A stretch of DNA of 64,000 nucleotides from Rhizobium sp. NFR07 (GCF_900111905.1 NZ_FOKM01000008.1:1-64000); one strand, 5' to 3'. Shown: positions 28,206 to 36,983, numbered from the stretch's first letter. Program-made: numbers and translations. The notes: a model not told the origin generated them from the sequence alone.

Positions 28206-29515
28206 GCAGCGATCTCTTTTCTCCCCGTGTCCCTGATAATGTCGCCAGCCGGAGACCTCTGGCGGATCGGCTCCGGCCGACTTCGCTTGCCGAGGTGTCC
28301 GGCCAGCCGCATCTGACCGGGGAGGACGGAGCGCTGCGCCGGATGATTGCGTCGGGCACGCTCGGCTCGATGATCTTCTGGGGGCCGCCGGGCACCGGCA
28401 AGACCACGGTGGCGCGGCTGCTATCCGGCGAGACGGGACTTGCCTTCGAGCAGATCTCGGCGATCTTTTCCGGCGTCGCCGACCTGAAGAAGGTCTTTGA
28501 GGGCGCGAAACTGCGCCGCATGGACGGCCGACAGACGCTGCTCTTCGTCGACGAGATCCATCGCTTCAATCGTGCCCAGCAGGATAGTTTTCTGCCGGTC
28601 ATGGAGGACGGGACAATCATTCTCGTCGGCGCGACCACCGAAAACCCCAGTTTCGAACTCAACGCCGCTCTTCTCTCCCGCGCCCGCGTCCTGACCTTCC
28701 GGTCGCATGACGAGGAGAGCCTGGAAGAGCTCCTGAAGCGCGCCGAGCAGGTCGAGGACAAGCCGCTGCCGCTCGATGCGGATGCAAGGGCCGCGCTGCT
28801 TCGCATGGCCGATGGCGACGGCCGGGCAGTGCTGACGCTGGCGGAAGAGGTCTGGCGCGCGGCGAGGGAAGGCGAGGTCTTCGATACGGTGGGTCTCACC
28901 GAGATCGTCCAGCGCCGCGCTCCCGTCTATGACAAGGCGCAGGACGGCCACTACAATCTCATCTCGGCGCTGCATAAGTCGGTGCGCGGATCGGATCCCG
29001 ATGCGGCGCTCTACTATCTGGCCCGCATGTTCGATGCCGGTGAGGATCCGCTTTATCTCGGACGACGGTTGGTTAGGATGGCGGTGGAGGATATCGGGTT
29101 GGCCGACCCGCAGGCGCTCGTCGTCTGCAACGCTGCCAAGGATGCCTATGACTATCTCGGTTCGCCGGAGGGAGAGCTGGCGCTCGCCAATGCCTGCGTC
29201 TACCTCGCTACCGCGCCGAAATCGAATGCCGTCTACACCGCCTTCAAGGCCGCCACCCGTGCCGCCAAGGAAAACGGCTCGCTCCTGCCGCCGAAACGTA
29301 TCCTCAATGCGCCGACGAAGCTGATGAAGGGCGAGGGCTATGGCGACGGCTATCGCTACGACCACGACGAGCCCGATGCCTTTTCCGGCCAGGACTATTT
29401 CCCCGAAAAGATGGGACGCCAGACCTTCTACGATCCGCCGGAACGCGGTTTCGAGCGGGAGATCCGGAAGCGACTGGACTGGTGGTCGAAGCTGCGCAAG
29501 GAGCGCAACGACTAG
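28202..29515 (+). CDS. rarA: Replication-associated recombination protein A
   Basis: AAA+ clamp-loader-like ATPase (also MgsA) that acts at stalled replication forks. 437 residues: Walker A GPPGTGKTT at about 61-69, Walker B LLFVDEIHRFN, sensor VGATTENPSFELN, then the C-terminal tetramerisation part (HKSVRGSDPDAALYYLARM, GYRYDHDEPDAF). Overlaps the protease gene by 4 bp, so the two are co-translated. Confidence 0.95.
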   Translation: MSSDLFSPRVPDNVASRRPLADRLRPTSLAEVSGQPHLTGEDGALRRMIASGTLGSMIFWGPPGTGKTTVARLLSGETGLAFEQISAIFSGVADLKKVFEGAKLRRMDGRQTLLFVDEIHRFNRAQQDSFLPVMEDGTIILVGATTENPSFELNAALLSRARVLTFRSHDEESLEELLKRAEQVEDKPLPLDADARAALLRMADGDGRAVLTLAEEVWRAAREGEVFDTVGLTEIVQRRAPVYDKAQDGHYNLISALHKSVRGSDPDAALYYLARMFDAGEDPLYLGRRLVRMAVEDIGLADPQALVVCNAAKDAYDYLGSPEGELALANACVYLATAPKSNAVYTAFKAATRAAKENGSLLPPKRILNAPTKLMKGEGYGDGYRYDHDEPDAFSGQDYFPEKMGRQTFYDPPERGFEREIRKRLDWWSKLRKERND

Positions 29516-29533
29516 CCGACAACTTGGTGAGGC

Positions 29534-29848
29534 TCAGGACGCCTGCTGCTGCGGGCTTCGCGCAGCCGGAACGGCTATCAGCTTGATGGAGGATTCCGCC
29601 AGGCCGTGATGCCCTTCCGTGTCGACGATGACGTGCCAGTGGCCGTTCTCGGGAATGACGAGACGGATCGGCGATTTGCGGGCGACACCGCCGACATATT
29701 TGAAATCGAGGCGTTCCGTGAAGCGCTGGTAATTGGCCGCATTCATCAGCCGCACGTTGTTGACCGCGCTCAGCGTCACCTCGATTGTGGTTCCGGCACG
29801 CTGCGGCTTGAGATCATAATGCGTGAAGCGGAAGTTCGGACCTGGCAT
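29534..29848 (-). CDS. DUF1883 domain protein
   Basis: 104 residues from ATG 29848 (MPGPNFRFTHYDL). FTHYDLKPQRAGTTIEVTLS, NVRLMNAANYQRFTER and PENGHWHVIVDTEG are the DUF1883 features, a small beta-rich domain also seen fused to TIR domains elsewhere. A 15-codon upstream extension is not conserved. Ends 18 bp from the convergent rarA stop. Function unknown. Confidence 0.87.
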   Translation of the reverse strand: MPGPNFRFTHYDLKPQRAGTTIEVTLSAVNNVRLMNAANYQRFTERLDFKYVGGVARKSPIRLVIPENGHWHVIVDTEGHHGLAESSIKLIAVPAARSPQQQAS

Positions 29849-29991
29849 GGCTGTCTCGTCGAGTTGGGCGGTTGAGCTGCAACCATAGCGCATCGTCCGT
29901 TAAGGATTGGTGGAACCTATCGGCGGCAGATGGGTTGTACTTACAGCTGACACGGCTGGAGCCACACTGCCGGGTCATGAAAGATAACAAA

Positions 29992-30084
29992 GGCGGTGTC
30001 TGTCCCCTGTGCCGCCACAATAACGATAAATTTTGACCTCCAGACTTGAAACCTCGCCGTCATCCCCTCGGCGAGGTTTTCTTT
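29992..30084 (+). ncRNA. Candidate small RNA with intrinsic terminator
   Basis: A stem GGCGG (29992-29996) / CCGCC (30012-30016) is followed by an unpaired AT-rich stretch containing CCTCC, then a strong terminator hairpin. No upstream plus-strand gene needs this terminator. The 5' end and promoter are not determined, and the hairpin might instead serve the convergent minus-strand gene. Confidence 0.35.
30050..30083. terminator. Bidirectional terminator hairpin
   Basis: 10-bp stem AACCTCGCCG (30050-30059) / CGGCGAGGTT (30069-30078), 9-nt loop, then TTCTTT on the plus strand. On the minus strand it lies 20 bp past the stop of the ketopantoate reductase-like gene, with a weaker U tract. Confidence 0.75.
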
Positions 30085-30103
30085 GTGTGCTGCCATGAAT
30101 TGC

Positions 30104-31105
30104 TCAGCGCCGGTTCTCGACGTCGAGCTGCTTGGTAAGCGCCAGAATGGTATCGCAGGTCGGTGTCGGCACGCCGGCGAGCTTTCCAAGGGCCGAAACC
30201 ATTCCGTTGAGCGGTACGATTTCCAGCGCCTTGCCTGCCAGAAGATCCTGCAGCATCGATGTCCTGACGGGGCCGAAGCCGTGGGCGCTGGCGAACTGCT
30301 CGTCGGCGGAGCTCTGGAACTGGCAGCCGAGCGCGGTTCCCACGGCCTGCACCTCGTTCATGATCTTGCGAACCATCTGGGCAAGTTCCGGACTGGCCAT
30401 CATGTCGACCATCAGGCTGCGGGTGAGCGCGCTGATCGGGTTGAAGGCGGCATTGCCGCGCAGCTTCGCCCAGATCTCGTCGCGGATGCGCGCCGTCGGG
30501 CGGATGTCGAGGTCTGAGCGGCCGAGCAGCCCGGCAAGTGCGTTGAGATCGTCAGACAACGTGCCGTCTGGTTCGCCGAGGAAAAAGCGGCCCTTGCCGT
30601 TGAGCTTCGTGCGGCCGGGTTCGATCACTTCGGCACCCTGATATGCAACGCAGCCGATCACGCGTCTCGGGTCCACGAGAGCCCAAAGCCGCCCGTCCGG
30701 ATCAAGCTCCGGCAGCTGCTGCCCGGCAAACCGGCTTTCCTTGTCCGCATGGAAATACCACCACGGCACGCCGTTGAGGATCATCATGACCCGTGTCTTG
30801 TCGTTGCAAAGGCTTGAGATGCCTTCCGCCGCTGCGGAAAGCTGGTGGCCCTTCATGCCGGTGATGACGAGATCCTGCGGCGGTAGTGTCGATGGATCAT
30901 CCGTTGCAGTCACGCGCGCGGAAAGGGAAGGATGGTTTTCGCCGTCATAGACGACGCTCAGCCCGTTTTCGCGGATTGCAGCAAGCTGGGCGCCGCGGGC
31001 GATGACGGAGACCTGAACCTCATCGGAAAGCGCATGCGCGATCTTTGTTGCGAAAGCCCCGCCGAGCGCGCCCGCGCCATATACACAAATCGTCCTGATG
31101 CTCAT
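30104..31105 (-). CDS. Ketopantoate reductase (PanE/ApbA) family protein
   Basis: NADPH-dependent reductase of 2-keto acids; in pantothenate synthesis it makes pantoate. 333 residues: Rossmann motif VYGAGALGGAFA at 7-18, ITGMKGHQL, and the C-terminal helical domain with KLRGNAAFNPISALT, which has the catalytic lysine and the asparagine of the family. Several paralogues occur in rhizobia, so the substrate is not certain. Confidence 0.88.
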   Translation of the reverse strand: MSIRTICVYGAGALGGAFATKIAHALSDEVQVSVIARGAQLAAIRENGLSVVYDGENHPSLSARVTATDDPSTLPPQDLVITGMKGHQLSAAAEGISSLCNDKTRVMMILNGVPWWYFHADKESRFAGQQLPELDPDGRLWALVDPRRVIGCVAYQGAEVIEPGRTKLNGKGRFFLGEPDGTLSDDLNALAGLLGRSDLDIRPTARIRDEIWAKLRGNAAFNPISALTRSLMVDMMASPELAQMVRKIMNEVQAVGTALGCQFQSSADEQFASAHGFGPVRTSMLQDLLAGKALEIVPLNGMVSALGKLAGVPTPTCDTILALTKQLDVENRR

Positions 31106-31199
31106 CGTCCATGCCGCTCCATAAATTGCCAGAGTGCGGCAAGCTAAGGCAGCGGGGACGATGAGGCGAGTAGGTATTTAAGGGAAATTATCGTCCGCC

Positions 31200-31415
31200 C
31201 TAATGCGGGCGGCCCAACGGCAGCAATTCGTTGCGACGTAATTCGTCGATAGCTGCGACCGCCTCCTCCAGCGGCCAACCTGCCTTGATTGCGGCAGCGA
31301 TCATCTTGAGCTCTGCTTCTTCTTCAAGCGCAAGAAAGAGTGGCTCGAGAGCCTCCTGGACCGTGAGAACGTGTTCTTTCGGCGATGTCACGGCCTGTTG
31401 TACAGCGTTCGGCAT
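31200..31415 (-). CDS. Small acidic hypothetical protein
   Basis: 71 residues from ATG 31415 (MPNAVQQAVTSPKEHVL), with GAGGAG about 10 bp upstream; a TTG-initiated form from 31472 is possible. Helical and acidic (LFLALEEEAELKMIAAAIKA), ending LPLGRPH. I do not recognise the family. Lies between the acyltransferase gene and the ketopantoate reductase-like gene. Confidence 0.6.
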   Translation of the reverse strand: MPNAVQQAVTSPKEHVLTVQEALEPLFLALEEEAELKMIAAAIKAGWPLEEAVAAIDELRRNELLPLGRPH

Positions 31416-31499
31416 GGATGCAGTTCTCCTCTCTTTTTTGGTCGAATCCTTGTTAATTTCCACACGAGCCAAAAAGTTCCGGCGGTCGGCAAAAATTGT

Positions 31500-32591
31500 C
31501 TAGGGCGTTACTGGCACGCGCTTCAGCACTCTCTGCTTCAGCCGCTTCTGCAGGGGCTGATCGATCCGGATCGTAGCATACCATGAGATCAGGACGACGA
31601 GAATTATGAGGCCGATGCCCGCATATGGTGCAATGGCGGCATCGGTCACCCCTGGCCACAGAACATGAGCCCAGTCTAGCAGCGGCGTGTGCAGCACATA
31701 GACCCCGTAGGACGCAGTGCCGAGGAAGCTCGCAACGGCGGATGTTCGGGGGCCCGGAACGATTGCGCTCGCCCAGTAGAGAAGCGCTGGCCAGACGAGG
31801 AAGACGACCGCCAGATCGAAGATCCAGCGCAGGTCGCGCGGCGTCGGAAAGACCAGCACGAGCGCAAGCAGCGCCAGGCAGGCAAGCGACTGCAGGGGGC
31901 GCACCAGCGGCACCTTGCGACGATAGCGGTAGATCAGCACGCCGACGAAGAAGGAGAAGAACACGCGGGCCATGCCGGCATACATCTCGTGCCATCGGAA
32001 CCCTGCATGCAGCCGGTCGAACTGCAGCGCGGCAACGACGAGCAATACGGCGCTGACGGCGAGTAGCACGCCGATCTGCCGAACGGTAGCGCGGGCACCC
32101 CGCCACGCATAGGCGACATTCGCCACCAGTTCGTTGAACAGCGACCAGGCGGGGTGGACGATGAAGAGGGCTGCATTGAACGAGATCGTCACCGGCGAGG
32201 GCAGGAAGAGAAGGCCGGTGAAAAAGGCAAGCACCAGCTCCTGCGGGATCACGTATTCATCCGCCATGACGGGAAGTCCGGCGAAATACATGTGGATGTA
32301 ATAGGCGGTACCGAGCGCCAGCGCGATGCCATAGAGCGGGTAGAGGCGAAGCAGCCGCGCCTTGAGGAAGCGTGATGTCGATATCCGTCCCTCGGCGAGT
32401 GCCGCGCCGTAGGCGTGAGCGAGCACGAATCCGCTCAGCGCGAAGAACAGGTCGACGCCGAGATAGCTGGAAGGCAGCGCATCGCCGAGCAGATCCTCCG
32501 CGTGGCGCTGGATGATGAAGACCGCGGCAATGCCCCGCAGGCCATCAAGGAGGACGAAGCGTTCGCTGGGCTGGCTTTTGGCGTCGGTCAT
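31500..32591 (-). CDS. Acyltransferase 3 family membrane protein
   Basis: 363 residues from ATG 32591; the open frame to 32711 adds 40 basic, non-conserved residues. About ten membrane helices. N-terminal LLDGLRGIAAVFIIQRH contains the conserved Arg and His of the family; LGVDLFFALSGFVLAHAYG and TASYGVYVLHTPLLDW follow. Such proteins O-acylate exported polysaccharides, lipids or Nod-type factors; no substrate is implied by neighbours. Confidence 0.88.
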   Translation of the reverse strand: MTDAKSQPSERFVLLDGLRGIAAVFIIQRHAEDLLGDALPSSYLGVDLFFALSGFVLAHAYGAALAEGRISTSRFLKARLLRLYPLYGIALALGTAYYIHMYFAGLPVMADEYVIPQELVLAFFTGLLFLPSPVTISFNAALFIVHPAWSLFNELVANVAYAWRGARATVRQIGVLLAVSAVLLVVAALQFDRLHAGFRWHEMYAGMARVFFSFFVGVLIYRYRRKVPLVRPLQSLACLALLALVLVFPTPRDLRWIFDLAVVFLVWPALLYWASAIVPGPRTSAVASFLGTASYGVYVLHTPLLDWAHVLWPGVTDAAIAPYAGIGLIILVVLISWYATIRIDQPLQKRLKQRVLKRVPVTP

Positions 32592-32980
32592 CGGTTCTCG
32601 GAGCTGGAGTTGGCGCCAGGCAGAGGTTCGGCGTCGACGAAAAGATAGCACCGATCGCCACACTGGCCAGACCGCCTGGCTGCCTAGTGTGCTGCTTTTA
32701 CCCGGCTTCACGACAATTTGCGGCAGGCGAGGGGCGCGTCGTCACCGCCCGGCGACAGTCCTCGCGATGTCGTGAATGCCCCGCGCCGGTCTTTTCGCGA
32801 GCCCGGCTCCGCGGTTAATGGAGTATTTATAAATTCGTGAAAATAGGAAGGGTATCGGTGCGGGATCATCGATGCGGCCGAGGGAATAGGGCGGGTCGCG
32901 TTATGATCCATGCGGCTTGTCATGCCGGTTGTATCGCCTGCCTTCCACCACATGCAGGCTGTGTATGGAGTAACAGTATC
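32592..32980 (+). other. Spacer upstream of the outer-membrane protein gene
   Basis: 389 bp with no convincing gene. The AT-rich stretch around 32816-32850 (GTATTTATAAATTCG) is a likely place for promoter elements of the downstream gene, but no exact -35/-10 is claimed. Confidence 0.4.
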
Positions 32981-33619
32981 ATGACCATGAAGCCTTTCGC
33001 CGTGGCACTCGCCGCACTCGTCGCCGGTTCCGCCCTGTCTTCCGCTGCCTCTGCTGCGGACCTCACCAATTCTTACGAAGCGCCGTCCTACAACGAGCCT
33101 GCTGGCCCGTCGTCGGATTGGACCGGCCCGTATATCGGTCTGCACGCTGGCACTGCCAACGACGACCTGAAGCCCTTTTCGGGCGATTCCGAATTCATGG
33201 GCGGCATTCACGGTGGCTACAACACCGAGATCAACGGCGTTGTCGTTGGCGGTGAAGCCGAATTCTCCCACCTGGGCGACACCCAGGTCGACGTTCCCGG
33301 CGGCAAGCTGAAGGAGCGTTACCGTCTGGCCGCAAAGGCCAAGGTCGGCGCGCCGCTCGGCAGCACCCTGATCTACGGTACGGCAGGTGCTGCAATGACC
33401 AGCCTGCGCGACACCGGCAGCGCTGAAGGCCCGAGCGGCTGGAAGCCCGGCTGGCTGGTTGGCGCCGGCGTCGAGCAGAAGTTCAACGACAAGCTCTCCG
33501 GCCGCGTCGAGTACAACTACACCCGCACCGGTGACGTCCGCAGCTTCAGCGATGCCGGCACCCGCGAGACCGACATCGGCGACCACACGATCAAGGCCGG
33601 CGTGAACTACAAGTTCTAA
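32981..33619 (+). CDS. Omp25/31-type outer-membrane beta-barrel protein
   Basis: 212 residues. Signal peptide (FAVALAALVAGSALSSAASA, cleavage before ADLT), then DWTGPYIGLHAGTA and alternating amphipathic strands ending NYKF with the C-terminal Phe recognised by the BAM machinery. Pattern matches rhizobial RopB and Brucella Omp25/31 proteins. Start is the first of two ATGs, at 32981. Strong terminator downstream indicates high expression. Confidence 0.88.
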   Translation: MTMKPFAVALAALVAGSALSSAASAADLTNSYEAPSYNEPAGPSSDWTGPYIGLHAGTANDDLKPFSGDSEFMGGIHGGYNTEINGVVVGGEAEFSHLGDTQVDVPGGKLKERYRLAAKAKVGAPLGSTLIYGTAGAAMTSLRDTGSAEGPSGWKPGWLVGAGVEQKFNDKLSGRVEYNYTRTGDVRSFSDAGTRETDIGDHTIKAGVNYKF

Positions 33620-33644
33620 TTCGCCCTTTGATCGCTTGATCTGG

Positions 33645-33674
33645 CGGCGGGATGCTTCGGCATCCCGCCGTTTT
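33645..33674 (+). terminator. Rho-independent terminator of the outer-membrane protein gene
   Basis: 11-bp perfect stem CGGCGGGATGC / GCATCCCGCCG with a TTCG tetraloop and TTTT immediately after. Confidence 0.93.
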
Positions 33675-33741
33675 GCGTTTCGGCTGGCTGCTGGATGCCA
33701 GGCGCAATGCGCCCTTGGCGATCTCGGTATTTGAATTCGGC

Positions 33742-33800
33742 CGGGGCGCTGAAAGCTGCCTCGTAAAAGTTAGTTTAAAGTGACACCTCTCAGCGCCCCG
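33742..33800. repeat. Inverted repeat with 37-bp loop
   Basis: CGGGGCGCTGA (33742-33752) and TCAGCGCCCCG (33790-33800) are exact inverted copies, with further imperfect pairing outside (TTCGGC / TTCGGC-type ends). Purpose unknown. Confidence 0.5.
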
Positions 33801-34309
33801 TTCGGCAGTTTCTATCCGTGAACTCCGGTTGCTCTGCGATGGACGGGACAGTGGGCACGGGGGCGTGTCTCATTATCGAGTGTCATGCACGCCCTTTTAC
33901 GGAACCCGACCCGGGCCATGACGACCTTGGGCCACGTCATCCACCTGCGCCATGGTTTCCGAATGTCCGAAGACATCCGCGAACGCCCCATGGCGCCATC
34001 CCGCCACCCTTTGTGCCTCACAGGCACGCCCGACGCTCCATCAGGGAAGTGATGCGGGATGTCGGTCCGACTTTCATCCCGCGCCTCCCGGTCGTCGGAG
34101 GGCAACCATTTTCTCAACGGACCCCGATGATGACGGTTCACGTCGTCCCTTCACCACCGATGCCGGCCCCGCCTCGCCGGAACGCCTTCCGGTGTATCCG
34201 CGACGGGACGGGGAGGATTGTAGGCATCAGGCGAGAGGGTGGGGATAAAGTTTGTCGTAGGGGATTGTTTTTGCTCAAATGGAGTGCCGGAACGTCCCCG
34301 GGGATGGCG
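33801..34309. other. Gene-poor stretch
   Basis: Open frames occur on both strands but their translations are Pro/Arg/His-rich with no recognisable domain and no good ribosome binding site. I see no gene here. It may be decayed coding DNA. Confidence 0.4.
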
Positions 34310-34493
34310 ACCCCCTCACTTGGAATTTCTAGCACTTAGCTGACGCTAAGATGTTGAAATTCCATTCTCCCCCACCAAGGGGGAGATAGGGAGCGTGCAG
34401 CGATCTCGGCGTCTGACCTCTCCCCTAGTGGGGAGGTTACAAAAACAAGATCTTAGCCAAAGGCCAAGTCTTGGATTTTGTTGGTGAGGGGGT
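34310..34493. repeat. 184-bp element with 10-bp terminal inverted repeats
   Basis: Ends are ACCCCCTCAC (34310-34319) and GTGAGGGGGT (34484-34493). Inside are a hairpin GGAATTTC...GAAATTCC (34322-34363, with CTTAGC/GCTAAG), the palindrome CTCCCCCACCAAGGGGGAG, and ACCTCTCCCCTAGTGGGGAG further on. No reading frame. It shares the CTCCCCC-type core with the element at 17630 and resembles a MITE or rhizobial mosaic element. Confidence 0.7.
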
Positions 34494-34510
34494 ATTTCAA
34501 GAGGGCTCAA

Positions 34511-35908
34511 TCAGCCGCCCGACCAGAACCGGTCGCTATCGAATTCCCGGGAGACCGCGACCGGAAGCGGCGCGGGTTCGGCCGGTGTGCCGGCCTCGAC
34601 ACTGCTCATCGCGCGGCGGACCAGCAGCGGCGCCGTCATGCCGCCATTGGTGCCGGGGGCAGCGAGCGCCCAGGAGAGCAGTGCGTCATCGGAATCGAAC
34701 TCGTCTTCCTCATCGACGAATTCAGGTGTGATGGGGAGCAGGCCTATCGCCCCGGAGGGTGTCTTCAGCGCGCGGCCCGGGCTGGGCAGCCGGAGTGCGG
34801 GAGCGGCGGCAATGGCGGGCAGCGGTGCCGGCGAGGGTGTCGGCGCAAGGGTGAGGGCCGGTGCCAGCGCTGCCGTCTGGATGGGGTCGATCGGTGCCGG
34901 GGCCGTGGATGGGCGGAAACTCGGTGCCGGGACTGAAAGCGATGCGAGGTCGACGAAGTTCGGATCGGCCTTTTCAGTCGATGCTGCAGCCGCCGCCGCT
35001 TTCGGGCTGGTCCGCTCGGAAAACGCCTCGATCGCGCGGCTTTTCGGCGTCGGCAGCATGGCCGTCAGCAGGCCACTGCCGGAGCGTTTTGCCGACCCGG
35101 TATCGTCATCGTCGTCATCCGGCGCGGTGCTGGCAATCTGGATCGATTTCGATCCGACGCGGCGCTTGTAATCGGCCACGGCTTCGGCATAGCCGGGCAG
35201 AGCCCGGCCGTCGGCGGGGAGGTGCATGGTTCTGCCGTTCGGGAAGATGCGTGCCAGTTCCTTGCGCGACATGCGCGGCCAGGCGCGGACATTGCCGACG
35301 TCGAGATGGACGAAGGGCGAACCGGACGTCGGGTAATAACCGACGCCGCCGACCTGCATCTGCATGGCGACCTGGCGCAGCGTCGAGATCTTCACGCCGG
35401 GAATGAAGAAGTCCATCGCCTTGCCGAGCGTATGCTGGCTCTTCTTGGCAACGCCGGACTTGCGCGACCGACCGCGCAACATGCTGTTGGTGGCAGGCGA
35501 ACGATAAGCGGAGACGACGTGAATATAGCCGGTGGCGCCACTGCGGTCGTAGACTTCCCAGACGAGATCGAGAAGGCGCGGATCCATCTTCGTCGACTGG
35601 TTCTTGCGGAAGTCGCGCAGGATCCGGTTGACCTGTGCAAGGCCTTTCGGGTCGAAGCGTCCGTTGCGCTTGTAGGTGATCTCCGCCCGCTCGCCCGTGT
35701 GGGTAAAATGCAGTTTCAGCGACCGGTTCTCGGCCTCCGCGGCAGCCGCCGAACCGATCAGTGCCGCAAGTGCGACGGCGATCGCCCGCGTGGCTTTCGC
35801 CGATCGCGTTGTGATTGTTGTGATGGCAGAAAGCGCCGCATCCGCGACGAAGCCTGCAATGGTGCGCGAAGCACCCGGCAAAGACCCACTCGACTGATAC
35901 TCGGACAC
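34511..35908 (-). CDS. DUF882 (peptidase M15-like) envelope protein with long Pro/Ala tail
   Basis: Probably a murein-acting zinc peptidase of the YcbK/M15 type. About 465 residues from GTG 35908; a TTG at 35971 would add 21. A hydrophobic segment (AIAVALAALIGSAAAAEA) is followed by the catalytic domain: VVSAYRSPATNSMLRG, then SQHTLGKAMDFFIPGV (His and Asp of the zinc site) and GSPFVHLDVGNVRAWPRMSR with the last His. From about residue 250 the protein is low-complexity, Ala/Pro/Thr-rich with an Asp run. Start is uncertain. Confidence 0.8.
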   Translation of the reverse strand: MSEYQSSGSLPGASRTIAGFVADAALSAITTITTRSAKATRAIAVALAALIGSAAAAEAENRSLKLHFTHTGERAEITYKRNGRFDPKGLAQVNRILRDFRKNQSTKMDPRLLDLVWEVYDRSGATGYIHVVSAYRSPATNSMLRGRSRKSGVAKKSQHTLGKAMDFFIPGVKISTLRQVAMQMQVGGVGYYPTSGSPFVHLDVGNVRAWPRMSRKELARIFPNGRTMHLPADGRALPGYAEAVADYKRRVGSKSIQIASTAPDDDDDDTGSAKRSGSGLLTAMLPTPKSRAIEAFSERTSPKAAAAAASTEKADPNFVDLASLSVPAPSFRPSTAPAPIDPIQTAALAPALTLAPTPSPAPLPAIAAAPALRLPSPGRALKTPSGAIGLLPITPEFVDEEDEFDSDDALLSWALAAPGTNGGMTAPLLVRRAMSSVEAGTPAEPAPLPVAVSREFDSDRFWSGG

Positions 35909-36156
35909 GACAAACCCGTTCGACGCAAAGACCAAAATTCGGGCTCTCGAGTTGCGATCTGCCCGGCTCAAGCATCCATTATGGTCAATGAAGTGCTAAT
36001 GAGAGGTTGACGAAAGGTTATATGCGCCAAGGTGACACGGTTTCGTGACCTGGAGGTTCATGTGTCACCCTTGTTTGGCCGCGTCATCGATCCGGCGCAT
36101 CCTTTCCCCGATCTCCGCGTTCAATGGGGGAATCATAATGCGAGGAACATCAGGAC

Positions 36157-36597
36157 ATGAAAGAACCGAGATCCCGGGCAGGCGCCTCCACCAAGGCCGC
36201 GAAGGCAACTACGGCAGGCGCTTCAGCGGCCAAGCCGGCAAGTCCGGCAAAGGCCGGTACCGCCAAGCGGGCCGCACCGGCCAAGGCAGCCACGGCCGCA
36301 AAGACGACCACCCCAACCCGCAGGCCCGCCGCTGCCGCTGACTACCGCAAGGAGATCGACAGCCTGCGACGGGAAGTGGAGAAGCTCAAGGCGCAGCTGG
36401 CCAGGATACACGAACAGTCCGACGCGGCAGATCCCGCCCTGCCGGCTGCAGAAGAGGTCCATCCGTGGCTTCGGATCGCCGCGACCGTTGGCGTGACATT
36501 CGTACTCGGCAAGATGATGCAGCTGCTGCGGGTGCCGGCTGCAGCGGCCGTCGCCGTGCCGATGATCACCGCCGAGGTGAACCGCCGCATCCTGTAA
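36157..36597 (+). CDS. Membrane protein with histone-H1-like N-terminal tail
   Basis: 146 residues. The first ~60 are Lys/Ala/Pro/Thr-rich with repeated AKAA, KPASPAKAG and KRAAPAKA motifs, like histone H1 or AlgP tails. Then a coiled coil (IDSLRREVEKLKAQLARI, about 68-85), an acidic linker and a hydrophobic C terminus (RIAATVGVTFVLGKMM and AAAAVAVPMITAEV). I know no named family. The layout suggests a membrane-bound protein whose basic tail could bind DNA or another polyanion; inference. Confidence 0.72.
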   Translation: MKEPRSRAGASTKAAKATTAGASAAKPASPAKAGTAKRAAPAKAATAAKTTTPTRRPAAAADYRKEIDSLRREVEKLKAQLARIHEQSDAADPALPAAEEVHPWLRIAATVGVTFVLGKMMQLLRVPAAAAVAVPMITAEVNRRIL

Positions 36598-36681
36598 TCG
36601 CTCGCGGATTTCGCTCAGGAACGAAGTAGGGTGCCGATGGTTTGGTCACTGCAACAACAACAAAGTTGGAGGAAACAAGCC

Positions 36682-36888
36682 ATGGACTGGAACAGGGTCG
36701 AAGGGAACTGGAAGCAGATGAAGGGCAAGGTCAAGGAGCAGTGGGGCAAACTCACCGACGACGACCTTGACGTCATCAACGGCAAGCGAGACCAGCTCGA
36801 AGGCAAGATCCAGGAACGCTACGGCTACGCCAAGGATCAGACAAGCAAGGATATCGACGACTGGTATGATCGCCAGCGCTTTCATTGA
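36682..36888 (+). CDS. CsbD family stress protein
   Basis: 68 residues: MDWNRVEGNWKQMKGKVKEQ, then WGKLTDDDLDVINGKRDQLE and a C-terminal GYAKDQTSKDIDDWY, a full match to the CsbD domain. ATG 36682 has TTGGAGGA upstream; an in-frame ATG at 36631 is less likely. CsbD genes are usually induced by general stress. A terminator follows 22 bp later. Confidence 0.93.
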   Translation: MDWNRVEGNWKQMKGKVKEQWGKLTDDDLDVINGKRDQLEGKIQERYGYAKDQTSKDIDDWYDRQRFH

Positions 36889-36909
36889 AACCGCTCCGGA
36901 TCACTGTCC

Positions 36910-36935
36910 GAACCCCGCTCCGGCGGGGTTCTTTC
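36910..36935 (+). terminator. Terminator of the CsbD gene
   Basis: 9-bp stem GAACCCCGC / GCGGGGTTC around TCCG, followed by TTTC. Confidence 0.82.
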
Positions 36936-36983
36936 ATATGGGAGCATGGTAGGCGGCCGCGCTTTCGGCAGTCGACAAGCGTC

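Noticed and set aside
29977..30036. 19-codon plus-strand peptide with a CPLC motif
   Set aside because: No ribosome binding site and too short to judge; the region is better explained by RNA hairpins.
33818..34339. Possible 173-codon gene in the gap after the outer-membrane protein gene
   Set aside because: Pro/Arg/His-rich translation, no ribosome binding site, runs into the repeat element.
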